From NCBI GenBank assembly GCA_026075535.2, contig AP026544.2, forward strand, positions 4,960,001 to 5,024,000: a DNA stretch of 64,000 nt, read 5' to 3'. The translations under genes and the position numbers were made by a program. Below, in pieces: positions 32,701-42,886 of the stretch (position 1 is the stretch's first letter; each line of letters opens with the position of its first letter). The notes under the pieces are model-generated. The model made no database searches. It saw only the letters and a list, made by a program, of their open reading frames with translations, and was not told the DNA's origin. The DNA comes from Tricholoma matsutake (Eukaryota; Basidiomycota; Agaricomycetes; Agaricales; Tricholomataceae).

Positions 32701-34022
32701 AAGATGGCCTGCTCTTTTTCAAAGACAGGTGCTATGTGCCACAGGACGAAACCCTCCACCGAGCAATCATACGGAAATACCATGATAGCATCACGACAGG
32801 ACACCCTGGACAATGGCAAACAATTGAACTGATCCGACGAGACTACTGGTGGCCAGGAATGGCCAACTTCATAAAGAAATACATTGAAGGCTGCGCAAAA
32901 TGCCAGCAAATGAAGATCAACACCCACCCGATGACCCCACCCCCAACACCGATATCATCCGATGCCAGCAGACCATTTGAGCTGATAACGACAGATTTTA
33001 TGACAGACCTGCCTGTAATAAACAGATTTGACTCAATCATGGTCGTGGTAGACCATGGTCTTACAAAGGGGGTAATTTTTATCCCTTGCGCAAAGACGAT
33101 CGACACACTTGGCGCCGCAGACCTCTACCTGCGCCATGTGTACACAAGATTTGGATTCCCCGGAAGAATCATCTCAGACAGAGACCCTCAATTCACGTCC
33201 AAACTCTTCCAAGAACTTGGACGACTGCTCGGAATCAAGCTATCCATGAGCACCGCCTATCACCCCGAGACCGACGGAGAAATGGAGCGAGTAAACCAAG
33301 AACTAGAGGTTTACCTCTGCATGTTCTGTTTGAACAAACCAGAAGATTGGGAGTGTTATCTCCCAACAGCAGAATTCACGCACAACCAGAAAACACACTC
33401 CGCAGTAAAACACTCGCTGTTTTACTTGATGATGGGATATCAACCATGCGCTATCCCCACCCCATACGAAAAGATGAATGTGCTGGCCGCCGAACAGAGA
33501 ATCCAAGAACTCCTCTCTGCGAGAAGGGAAGCTCTTGTCGCACACAAACTAGCCAGACAGGCTATGGCTGCCTGAACGAAAGGGCAATATGAACTGTTCA
33601 AGGTTGGAGAACAAGTATGGCTTGACTCCAAGAACCTGAAGATTGGCTACCCAACGAGAAAATTGGCGCCAAAATGAGAAGGGCCCTTCGTGATTGAAGA
33701 TGCCCTGTCGAGAACGACATACCGATTGAAATTGCTGCCAAGATGGAAGATCCACCCAGTATTCCATGCAGCTTTACTCACGCGATACCATGAGAATGAC
33801 ACTCATGGGCAAAACTTCCTGACTCCACCACCCGACCTCATGGAAGGAGAAAATGAATACGAGGTGGAAGCAATCATTGCACACAAGAAGCATGGCAAGA
33901 CACGCCATTACCTCATGAAATGGGTTGACTACCCAACATCCAAAAACACATGGGAACCTGAATCGAACCTAAAGAATGCCCCCGAGATCCTGATGGCATA
34001 TAAGAAGAGGTACCACCTCTGA
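29703..34022 (+). pseudogene. pol: Pol of gypsy B with chromodomain
   Basis: A single frame of 4.3 kb. Protease LLDSGAGGVFID (29781-29816); a coiled-coil linker with 66 bp repeats (30219-30430); RT with [33 protein letters not shown] and active site YMDDILIF (31699-31722); RNase H VVESDASKFATGAVL to QSDALSRR; integrase HDSITTGHPGQWQT...CAKCQQ, TTDFMTDLP, ISDRDPQFTS and GEMERVNQE, so D-D-E is intact. A C-terminal chromodomain follows at about 33855-33990 (YEVEAIIAHKKHGKTRHYLM, KWVDYPTSKNTWEPESNL). It has twelve internal TGA codons and no TAA or TAG; otherwise well kept. Confidence 0.9.
30219..30430 (+). repeat. 66 bp coding repeats between protease and RT, gypsy B
   Basis: Three full 66 bp units (30219-30284, 30285-30350, 30351-30416) and a partial fourth, each coding a variant of AKTR.RLSEEKER.LARA..AV. 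The spacing of charged and hydrophobic residues suggests a long helix or coiled coil. Units differ by many substitutions, so they are not very recent. Confidence 0.75.
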
Positions 34023-34068
34023 TGGAAACCCAAAAACCCCCTCTCTTCCCACAACGACACTCCCCAAT

Positions 34069-34794
34069 ATGCCTGCCGAACAATGATTCACCCAAGAATA
34101 CCTATGAAACTGATTGAACGCTGATGCCCTTTGCGTTCACCTCGCCCACGATCCACCAAAATACCATCTAGCCAGGATATGCTTCTACTATGCGAGCACT
34201 ATCAAACAGATGGAACAAAATCTAGAAGAAGCAATGAACAATGCAGATGCCCTGGGGATTGAGCAAACAATCCAGGAAATGATTGCACCACGGGCAGACA
34301 GACCGAGAACAGCTGAGGAGAGACCTCACACCCCTTTAGGTCGACACAGACGACCACCGACCTTGCTCTCGCCATTCAGTGAGCAGAACGACAGAGACGA
34401 ATGATGAGCTCCCTCTGGAGGCTCCTCCTGTTCTACGAAGAACCCAAAGATCGTGCCTAGGGCACCCGAAGTAATTGACCTGACCACTCCTGAACCCAAG
34501 CCATGAACCACCCAACCACCTTGGTCCCCTCCACACATGAGACATGCCAGATGTTTCATCTGCCAACAGATAGGCCACTTCGGCCTGATTTGCCAGTGAT
34601 ATGTTTGCAAGTACTGCAAACAACGAGGCCCTGGACACTATAGGATGAATTGTTCAGAGAAACCTCAGAAAGATTGAGAAACCGATCAAAGAGAAGCCGA
34701 GCGCAGACAGCAGCTCTTCTTTGACTCAGGATACGATGATTTTGATGATGATGCGATGGGAAACATGACAGGAGAACCATATGGAAGGATTTAA
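34069..34794 (+). pseudogene. Extra zinc-knuckle ORF downstream of pol, gypsy B
   Basis: From ATG 34069 a frame runs to TAA 34792-34794, broken only by TGA codons (for example in the N-terminal 15 codons, at 34402-34407, 34503 and 34597). Features: a helical segment HLAHDPPKYHLARICFYYAS and an EEAMNNADALGIEQTIQEM helix, an RP-rich linker, a short VIDLTTPEPKP motif, then two adjacent zinc knuckles, CFICQQIGHFGLIC and CKYCKQRGPGHYRMNC (34552-34653), and an acidic end. Likely a nucleic-acid-binding accessory protein. I do not recognise it as a standard gypsy gene. Confidence 0.65.
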
Positions 34795-34809
34795 AAGACA
34801 GAACTCAAG

Positions 34810-35013
34810 ATGATGGCATGATGAGACAGACCCATGCTCGCAGGAATTACGATCCTCACCATTGTTGTTGGCATGACCCTGGCTGCAGCAGCAGCCCTGA
34901 CCTTCGCATTTTGCCTCTATGCCATCTTCCGACCAAGTCCTGAACCCCCGATTACAGACGTTGAATTTGCCATCCTGCAATGCCCCCTTTCAACGATACT
35001 ACCGACTCCTTGA
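34810..35013 (+). pseudogene. Small membrane-protein-like ORF, gypsy B
   Basis: In the same frame as the zinc-knuckle ORF but after its TAA, an ATG at 34810 is followed by two TGA codons and then a run coding LAGITILTIVVGMTLAAAAA and LTFAFCLYAIF, a single strongly hydrophobic helix, then a Pro-rich tail to TGA 35011. If the two TGA codons were CGA, the N-terminus would be basic before the membrane segment. It may be an env-like remnant or an accessory anchor; function unknown. It parallels the ORF at 17997-18320 in gypsy E. Confidence 0.4.
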
Positions 35014-35201
35014 CACTGCTACCTAGGGCAGCACGAACCAGAAGAACCTGATCATGGTCCAAGTTCGGACATGAATTATTCCTCCATTGTACCCCTCAAC
35101 CCTGACCTACCCACATAACCAGACCATGCCCGATCAGACCATGAAGGAGAGACGAAGATTTAGGTCGAAGTGTGGAACTTTCGACCATAGTGGGGGGGTA
35201 A

Positions 35202-35969
35202 TGTTACAATTTTCCTTGTAACTCATGGAACCTGACTGACCCAACCGACCCGACGATCCCCTCCAGACAGGAGGCACTACCTGATTCATGCCTAGGGCAT
35301 GTCCTTGACATCAGACACACGCACGACGCATGCCAACTGCATGCATTCAATCCCCTTCCCATGGAAGGCACCCTTGATGCATGGTGACTTCATGCACCCG
35401 AACCCATTCCCACACATGCTGTGATACAACAGCCCCTTGACATGAGGTCCATGATGTCGAACTCTCACGATCGACATGCTGCAGTGCAGCATGTCCTTGA
35501 CATCAGATCCTTGACATCGGATCTGTGACATCGGACACCTCATGCTAGGCATGAGGCTTATCTCTTATTGTTCCCTGACATGCTGCGCCGCAGCACTCCA
35601 TGACATCGGACGCCTCATGCAAGGCATGAGGCTTATTGTTTCTATTCATACCTGATACACATCTACCTTTCCGATTGGACGATAAGGACCTTCCTACTAG
35701 TATAAGTACTGCGACTTGTAGTAGGGATGTCCTTAGTTTAGATCTAGGCAATTAACAGCCTTAACTTGCAACTCACAAACTTACTCAAAACCACTAAGGA
35801 AGCCCCTTAGTGCATGAACCTGAATGACTCTATGCAGAAGCCCTGCTAGAGTGCACTACCTATCTTATGTTGGACGCTCCGAGTAAGACTAGTGCCAAAC
35901 GACTCGTTGAGGAAGCACCTTGTCAAACGACATTGACTAGATCAAGTGGTTGAGGCTTTGCCCTTAACA
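35202..35969 (+). repeat. 3' LTR of gypsy B
   Basis: 768 bp, longer than the 5' LTR chiefly because a segment of about 70 bp around CATGCTGCGCCGCAGCA and the GACATCGGACGCCTCATGC block is duplicated (about 35545-35635). It is preceded by the G-rich tract AGTGGGGGGGTAA, a fitting polypurine tract. Confidence 0.85.
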
Positions 35970-36676
35970 CAGATGATAGCATTCCTGGCATACATTACCT
36001 GAATGAACTATGGTACATTGGAGAGCGCCTGATCATCCCGCAGTATGGAACACTGCGGGAGGACCTATTTCATGTTGCCCATGATTCAATGGGACATTTC
36101 AGGAGCAACAATTGCTATGCTGCATTGTGAGATTCTTACTACTGGCCTAATATGCTTCAGGATCTTGAAAACGCTTACATCCCTGTGTGCACAGAGTGCC
36201 AACAAAATAACAGAAACCAAAAGGTCTTCTGCACCTGCTAGGAATACTGGACATGTGTGGCAACTCTGTATGCTTGGACTTTGTGGGCCCACTACCTGAG
36301 GATGAGGGATTCAACTGCATGCTCACAATGACTGATCGCTTAGGCTCGGATATACAAATCATTCCAATGAAGACAGACCTCACTGCTCAAAAATTAGCAA
36401 GCACGTTTTTCAATGAGTGGTATTGTGAGAATGGCTTACCGCTAGAACTAATCTCTGATTGTGACAAACTCTTCATGTCAAAAATTTGGAAAGCATTGCA
36501 TGTGTTGACAGGCATACATCTGAAAGTGTCAACAGTGTACCACCCACAGATGGTGGTAGTGAGCATACTAACAAGATGCTAAATCAATGTGTGCAGTTCC
36601 ATGTGGAGCGAAACCAGAAGGGATGGGTACACACCTTACCCTTGATCTGCTTCAACATGATGAATGCAGTGAACGC
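35970..36676 (+). pseudogene. pol: Gypsy D pol: integrase
   Basis: It resumes from 27740 after one copy of CAGAT. It shows IHYLNELWYIGERLIIP, a zinc-binding HVAHDSMGHF...CTECQQN, then the catalytic core in shifted frames: VCLDFVGPLPEDEG, LISDCDKLFMSKIWKAL and a STVYHPQ...GSEHTNKMLNQ block with the last acidic residue. Stops and frame shifts (near 36130, 36240, 36560) disable it. It ends where a family C LTR begins at 36677 and continues at about 38022. Confidence 0.75.
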
Positions 36677-38021
36677 TGATAGGTCCACCTTGTCATTCAA
36701 GCTCGGAAAATCACATCTATGATTGTCGTCGAAGCTCTACGGACCCATATGAACCCCTCCGAACCTCTACAAACCCCTCTGAAGCTCTACGAACCTCTAT
36801 GAACCTCTACAAAGTCACGAAAATGCTTTGAAATTCTTCACAATGCTTTGAAACTCTTTGCGGCACCTCGAAATTCTTTGTATGCCTTCGGCCACCATAG
36901 TACAACTCCCCCGACCTTTGGACAGCTCAGGATATACACTTGGAACATTGTCGATGAGTTCCGAACCAGTATCGAGCAATATCGCAGCGACATCGGCCTT
37001 TGAACAAGTCCGATATTTCCTCAACTGACTTCGAAAATCATCGAACATCGAAAATCGACATCGGACACTATATCGCTATCTGAATTGTCATCGCACACAT
37101 GCCAGATGTATCCCCTACCAGTTTCGAACAATATTGCACCAATATCAGGCCACAAACGAAGTCCGAAGAATCTTCGAAAATCTTCGAAAAACATCGAACC
37201 TCGAAAAACATCATCGGAAACAGTATTTCCTGTTCGAATGATCTTCGGATGCATGCTGGACACATGGGACACTATATCGAGTATATCTAACATGTGCACA
37301 CCTACAATCCGGTCGAAGCAGTTTCCGATCTTTTATTCAATTTATAACAAGGACAGTCCAGTTTTAGCTATTCCTTCTTATTATTTCTTCATCATGTGTT
37401 ATATTCACCCCTTCTATGCTCGCTTTATTGTTCTGATATACTTATATTGTCTTTTGCCTCATGTTCTCTAGCCTTTTTAGGTACTTTCTTTATTTTATAT
37501 AAAAAGATGTACTAGATACAAAGAAAAACAAGAAAGTCGTCGTCTTCCTCCCAGATCACAGTGATTTGAGAGTACATTTTAGTCATATTCAGTCCGAAGT
37601 TTGGTGTTTTATGCTAAACTTCCTCAAAATTCCTCAAAATTCCTCACATTACGCTATTTTTGCTCTCGCTTCCCTTGATTAGCCTTTTCTTCACTTCTAC
37701 TACTCGTCTAGTCCCCCGATCTTGCGTCTGAACATATCTGCACACTCGAAATTCCTCAAAACTTCTTCAAAAAATATCGCAACATCTCAAAAAGCATCGC
37801 AACATCTCAAAAATCATTGCAACCCCTCGAAAATCATTGCAAGTCCTCGAAACACATTCTTTTAGCCTCAAACTGCTTTGACAAGCAGTTGTTTCATGAC
37901 TATTTGACGGTCAGTCTGACAGGTAACATCTAGAGGGCCTTGCATCCTTCCTCTGACTCGTGTTATACCATCTGAAGCCATTTTGTGGGTTTTGTTTGGG
38001 TTTCCAGGTTGAGCATCATCA
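36677..38021 (+). repeat. Solo LTR, family C (copy 2)
   Basis: 1345 bp, TGATAGGTCC...GCATCATCA, without internal insertions, so it supplies the empty sites for the insertions in copy 1. The flanks are A[AC]GC-like: AACGC on the left and AATGC on the right (one base may belong to the LTR), and the gypsy D frame VNAS is continuous across it. The single mismatch in the target duplication is a CpG transition. Confidence 0.8.
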
Positions 38022-38693
38022 ATGCTTCCACTGGGTACTCAGGTTTCCAAATGCAAATGGGACGAGCACCATGCATACTGCCTCCCTTGATCCCAGCAAT
38101 GCTGGCTAACCCACCAGATGATGAAATTGATGCTTGAACCATGTGCAGCCAAATTATACTCAACGAGGCTGCTGCCAAAGACGTATTGCTGATGTCAAAA
38201 ATTTCCCAAGCATTCTGGGCTAACAAAGACCGAGGAAAAGAAGATATTTTCAAAGTGGGAGACAAGGTGATGCTGTCAACCCTACACTGGATGTGAGAAT
38301 ACAAGGCAGGCAACAAGAACCAGGTAGCCAAGCTTTTCCCAAGGTGTGATGGCCTGCACTTGGTAGTCTCTGCATTCCTGGAATGTTCAGCTTACACTTT
38401 GGACCTACTGAAACTCACCAGATATTTTTCCAACCTTTCACTCTTCAATTCTAAAGTGCTATCAGAAGAATGATCCTGTATTGTTCCCATCATCTGAACA
38501 TGCACAACCTGGCCCCATGGTGACAGCAGATGGAATAGAAGAATATGCAGTGGAGAAGATCATGGACGAATGGAAACATGGACACAGATTCCAATACCTC
38601 ATATGATGGACAGGATTTGGACCTGAAGACAACCTGAAGACAACCTGTGGCTGGTGCAACAAGAACTTGAAGATTGTGAAGCACTGGACAACT
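38022..38693 (+). pseudogene. pol: Gypsy D pol: integrase C-terminus and chromodomain
   Basis: It continues gypsy D: TGYSGFQMQMGRAP, an AAAKDVLLMSKISQAFWANK helix, FKVGDKVMLSTLHWM, then LFPRCDGLHLVV. A chromodomain-like end follows near 38530-38690 (EEYAVEKIMDEWKHGHRFQYL, WTGFGPEDNL, WLVQQELEDCEALDN in shifting frames). Stops and a small duplication of GAAGACAACCT near 38620-38640 break it. TIR element 4 begins immediately after. Confidence 0.7.
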
Positions 38694-38940
38694 GAGTACT
38701 TTACACTCCCCCACTTATTCCGGTTTGTCCGGCTGGAATTTCTGGAATTTCTGGAATCCAGTGGAATTTTTTTGTATGTAGCTTTCCCTATGCAGCACAA
38801 TTCCAGTCAGACTAAGGATCCAATTTACAGCCGGAATCCCTGGAATCTGACTGGACTCATCACAACCAGACTAACTGGAATGCATGGACTAACCAACTGG
38901 ACTAACCCAAATGCACGTGCTTTCCCAAATAAAAGTTTCA

Positions 38941-39025
38941 CATACAGTAAGAATTGAACACTCAACCTTGGGTCTACACGGGTTTACACACAGAACAACA
39001 TGCTTAACCACTGATCTACCAAGTC
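38941..39025 (-). other. tRNA-like module, element 4 left end
   Basis: On the minus strand TGGTAGATCAGTGG (39021-39008) and GTGTTCAATTCTTAC (38961-38947) match A-box and B-box form, facing the left TIR. Confidence 0.5.
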
Positions 39026-39284
39026 TTTATTCCTACATACATTTAATACCATTATTACCCTTTAATACCTTTATTACCCAATTAAGGGTGTAGTAACCAT
39101 ACATGCATTGCATGACATGTGACATGTGACTGCCAGCTTACAACCACCACCACCACCATTGTCAATGCCGCCTCCTCCTCCTTTCCACTCTACCACCACC
39201 ACTGCATGCGCACCCACCACCAGCACTCCCATGCCCACTCCCACCATCACCACCACCCTCAAATGAGCTGACTGGATGGAATGC

Positions 39285-39394
39285 GGGCCCAAATGACGGC
39301 AACTGTCATTTGGGCCATGGATAAGTTTTTCTTTTTTTTTTCTTTTTTTGCTTTTTGTTTTATCAATCAGCTAATTGTATTTTATTGCTTTTTA
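39285..39394 (+). other. Hairpin-intron cassette, element 4
   Basis: A GGGCCCAAATGACGG.../GTCATTTGGGCC hairpin (39285-39316) followed by GATAAGT where GTAAGT is expected, a T-rich tract, a CAGCTAATTG branch-like motif and TTTTTAG ending at 39394. The donor looks mutated, as in the first unit of element 3. Confidence 0.55.
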
Positions 39395-39405
39395 GGTTAT
39401 ATACT

Positions 39406-40029
39406 AAGGTAGAAGACATCCATAACCCACCAACATCATGTGGACAGTGTGACAACTGCCAAATTGGTAAATTTTGCACCAAAACAAGAAAAATGCTCCT
39501 CAGAACTTCACATATGCAGTTTATACAAAATATAGTCAATAGGAATTGGTCTAAATATGTACTAGAAGGTTCCCAGAAGGTCAATTTTATGTAAAATGAT
39601 GTACCCAAATTGGAATTCAAAAGTTTATAGATAACATGTCATATTTGGCAATTCCACCTGCGCGACACCTCCTGCATGCACCAGCCACATGGGGACAAAG
39701 CACAAAGGCAGCTTAGCACAGCTATCAAATTTCACACATTATAGTACATAGTTTAGACGATCGTCATAGGTGTATTGACAGTTGATCAATCAGTACATAG
39801 TTATAATCATTTATTGTTGAATTCCTCACTCAATACTTATTCCTACATGATGCGGTTTGGAATACAAGGCCTCTACATGTATCCAAAGGGTTCGTATTGA
39901 ACAAAACTGGAAGAATCTTGTCTCAACATGTTCTAGAGCTGTTTCGAAGAATTTTCGCCTTTTTTGGCGTGTTACCATCACAAAAGTAATGACACGTGAT
40001 GTTGGCAGGTTATGGATGTCTTCTACCTT
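39406..40029. mobile_element. MITE with ~37 bp TIRs, 3 bp target duplication
   Basis: The ends AAGGTAGAAGACATCCATAACC and a further ~15 matching bases form an inverted pair. The flanks are ACT at 39403-39405 and 40030-40032. Comparison with element 3 supports an uninterrupted sequence at this point. A 3 bp duplication is compatible with CACTA or PIF/Harbinger-type mobilisation; the termini do not settle it. No coding function is seen inside. Confidence 0.7.
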
Positions 40030-40319
40030 ACTTGGGACAACCTGCCATGATGAAAAATGTGCAACCCATGCCCATGCCCACCCAATCCCCTCCTCCCCAT
40101 TCAAATGGGATGTGAGGCTGTTGACATGGGCTAGGAGGGTGCAGAGGGATGCCAGGAGACCCCAGAAGGGGGATACCTGCCTAGTAAGCACCCACCAACC
40201 TCTGTAATCATGCCACATTGCACTGATGCACCCAAACCCCCCTCCCCCCCCCCAAAAAAAAAAAATACAGAAACCCAAATGGGGGATGATGGCGACAAAC
40301 AATGACAAGCCACCCACCC

Positions 40320-40535
40320 CCAGCCTCATGAGCAACTGCTCATGGGGTGGAACATGGGTGGAATGATGCCCAGGCACAGGGATAGGAGACAACAATGCAC
40401 CACCCACCCCCAGCCTCATGAGCAACTGCTTGTGGAGTGGATCATGGGTGGAACAACAACAATGACAAGCCACCTACCCCCAGCCTCATGAGCAACTGCT
40501 TGTGGGGTGGATTGTGGGTGGAATGACAGACACCT
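40320..40535. repeat. GAGCAACTGCTC palindrome array, element 4
   Basis: Three near-identical units (near 40327, 40418 and 40487) of the form CCCCCAGCCTCATGAGCAAC followed by TGCT[CT][AG]TGG[AG]GTGGA and a GGGTGGAA[CT]GA tail. They are the most regular copies of the palindrome found in elements 1-3. Confidence 0.6.
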
Positions 40536-40560
40536 AGCACAGTGGGGTCACATCCCCTCC

Positions 40561-41510
40561 CCCTCCCATGTGCCAATGGAACTATATCTGAGTATATAAT
40601 TTATATAATTTAATGTACTTCTAACAACAGCCCGTACTTCACAGATACTTCTGATGCATTTTGCTCGCATTCTCTTCTCCACCCTTTTATGCAAACACAA
40701 TCAGATATGCAACATGTTGAGGCTGCATACCATTGAAATGGAGGAGTTCGATGATCAGCCTTTGCCTTCAAAACCAATGGCAAAGAAGCCAAATCTAGAT
40801 TTTTTGGTCCATAAAAATGACATTGACCCTAGGACTTAATGTAGATGGCTCACAAGTTTGAATTTGACCTACCTAGCCCCATACTAGTGCATATTTGCCA
40901 CAGTAGCTATGACATCCAACTATTCAACATGAAGTTCAACATGGTCCAAACATGATGCTACAGATGTTCCACCTTTGTTGTATCAATGCATGCGCACATT
41001 GTACCCCTGCTTGCACAGTGTACCTGTTCATTCACCATGCCATCTGCCCATCATACACTGCATTGTACCCTGTCTGTGCCTAGCCACATGTTGTACCACC
41101 ATCTGCACATCATACAAGAACAGGCTTGGAGGGCATGCTTGTAGCCTGAGGTAGGTTTCCCTCTTATTCATTTCATTCGTTTTACTGATATTTTTTCTAA
41201 TTTTTTAGGTGCATCAGGAAAACTCCAAGTTCTTTTCTGAAGACTTTTTGGACTTTTGAAAGGCCAAAAAGGATCAAAAGTGCCAAAAGACCAAAAGAGG
41301 AAGGATACTTTTTATGCTCAGTCACTTTTCATGAAAAGACTACATTTCTCTTTGAAAGACAGTATTTACTTTAGAAAGTCATAAAGGATGCAGGAAAGTC
41401 AACCTTAAAGTACAGAAAGCCATGGCTAAATCCCCAATAAAAGATAGAAATGACCCAAATATATTGAATTATAGTCTTGGCAGTAGTGACACGGTTACAT
41501 TGTACTACCC
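40561..41510. other. Interval without recognised features
   Basis: No ORF or repeat that I can assign. Around 41215-41410 there are repeated AAAAG/CTTTTGAAAGGCC-type words, also loosely echoed at 43670-43800. A plausible small ORF at 40654-40839 lacks any recognisable motif. Confidence 0.3.
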
Positions 41511-42720
41511 CTACTCGTTATCAGCATCAGGGCCAGTGTCATATTTGGGGTCAAACAGATCTTCATCATCATCTGATTCCTCTGGCCCCTCAACATCCTT
41601 GCTGTCCTTCTGCTCCTCCGAGAGACTATGCTTCCCATTCTGCTCCAATGCCTTGGCATATATATCATCCCACTCTACATCCCCAAGGCTCTGGATACAC
41701 TTTAGAAAGATGGAATGGCATTTAACATCTTCATGATTGTGCAGAGAGCGTGAACAAGAATGGTCACCCCAGTTTTGCTTCAAGAATGCAGCCTTGTTTT
41801 TTGAGCTCGGTGGATCCAAGGATCCAGTCACTGAGTACAGGAGTGCACGATGAACCTGAAAGAAAGATTAACTGATACATAAATCACAGGATACAACTGG
41901 GGACAGATGGCTTGAATGGACAGGATGAGTGCACCAACTGGCATTTCCTGTATATGATGTTCCTCAGGGATGCTGGAGATTGCTATAATGTGCTCAAGGA
42001 ATGTGCATGCAACCAAGCAACCTTGAAAAATTCCCTGCAAAAACTCTTGAGCATATCAAACACATCAACATAAGGAAACATCACCTGTTGTTTAGTCTCA
42101 GGGTTGTCGTAGACCGACCCCCATATGAAGGGACGTTTCCTACTTGAGATTGGTCTCCAAGGAGAAATTGGGCAAACTTGGCCATGTTGGCATCCATCTT
42201 CAAACCCTGATGCCTGAATTTGTCAATGATGGCTTTCTCAGCAATGTCTGCAAACTTATGTAGCCACGATGAAATAGCATGCTTCATCTGAATACTTTGG
42301 TAAGTAATGGGAAGTGGGCAGAGTGAAAACATACCAAGGTCTTTACAACAACAAAGAGCTTGCATTTGACATCACCCTTCTCGATTGGATGCTCCACCCC
42401 AAAGACCATTTTCATATTTTGATCAGCTCTTTGTCATCTGGAGTGTCCCATGGCTTGAGAGCACCTGTGGTTTTACAGGTGAGAGGACCGACAAGCTTGC
42501 CAAATAGATTCTGTGTGCCAGCAGGGAGGTCTGAGTTTGAGATATTCTTTACTTTTTGAGCATTGGTAGGTGGGTTTGTGAGGTCGATACACCATGATGG
42601 CGGGAAATGAACATCTTCAATCTTAGTGATGATGGACTTGGGATGTATGATGGGCATTATTCCAGCATAAAAATGATTGGAGGGCATAGCATACCTTATA
42701 TTTCATCCGATTATTCTGTC
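41511..42720 (-). pseudogene. Spliced gene of unknown function (Agaricomycete-type family)
   Basis: The minus-strand sequence reads as exons joined by short introns at 42288-42334 (47 nt, GTATGT...TTCAG), 42035-42084 (50 nt, GTGATG...TGCAG) and 41856-41897 (42 nt, GTTGTA...TTCAG). The joined reading has EHPIEKGDVKCKLFVVVKTL, MKHAISSWLHKFADIAEKAI, AKFAQFLLGD, EMPVGALILSIQA, VHRALLYSVTGSLDPPSSKN and KQNWGDH, ending in a very acidic tail DDDEDLFDPKYD. The GALILSIQAV...TG...F...NWGD pattern is one I associate with a widespread family of uncharacterised Agaricomycete proteins. A TGA/frame problem near 42410 suggests erosion. Start uncertain. Confidence 0.5.
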
Positions 42721-42886
42721 CCACATTGTTGAGCTCGATACATTCAATCTTCTCATCATCTGAGGGGATTCCACCAAAGTTGAAGGCTCAAATTTGTGAC
42801 TTTCCATCTCCAGGGTAGTGAACATACTTGGGCTAGCAGGCCGCTGCTTTGCACATCATGACCAAGTTCTCCTGAATTGATGATGT

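Larger units (their letters stand above)
27741..35969 (+). mobile_element. Ty3/gypsy chromovirus B (complete, inactive)
   Basis: Bounded by LTRs 27741-28423 and 35202-35969 and a perfect 5 bp target duplication CAGAT (27736-27740, 35970-35974). It interrupts gypsy D. It contains gag, a single-frame pol with chromodomain, a zinc-knuckle ORF and a membrane-type ORF. Every internal stop in pol is TGA. A related fragment lies at 61692-62433. Confidence 0.9.
38694..40560. mobile_element. TIR element 4, truncated (same family)
   Basis: The left end CTTTACACTCCCCCACTTATTCC-like (about 38699) is followed by GGAATTTCTGGAATCC subterminal repeats, a tRNA-like module (minus), the CCACCA-rich tract, one hairpin-intron cassette, a MITE (39406-40029), a CTGGGGTCTCCTGG-type block also found in element 1, and GAGCAACTGCTC palindromes to about 40530. 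I find no right-hand hairpins, tRNA-like module or TIR, so the right end seems deleted around 40560. It was inserted in the tail of gypsy D. Confidence 0.7.
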
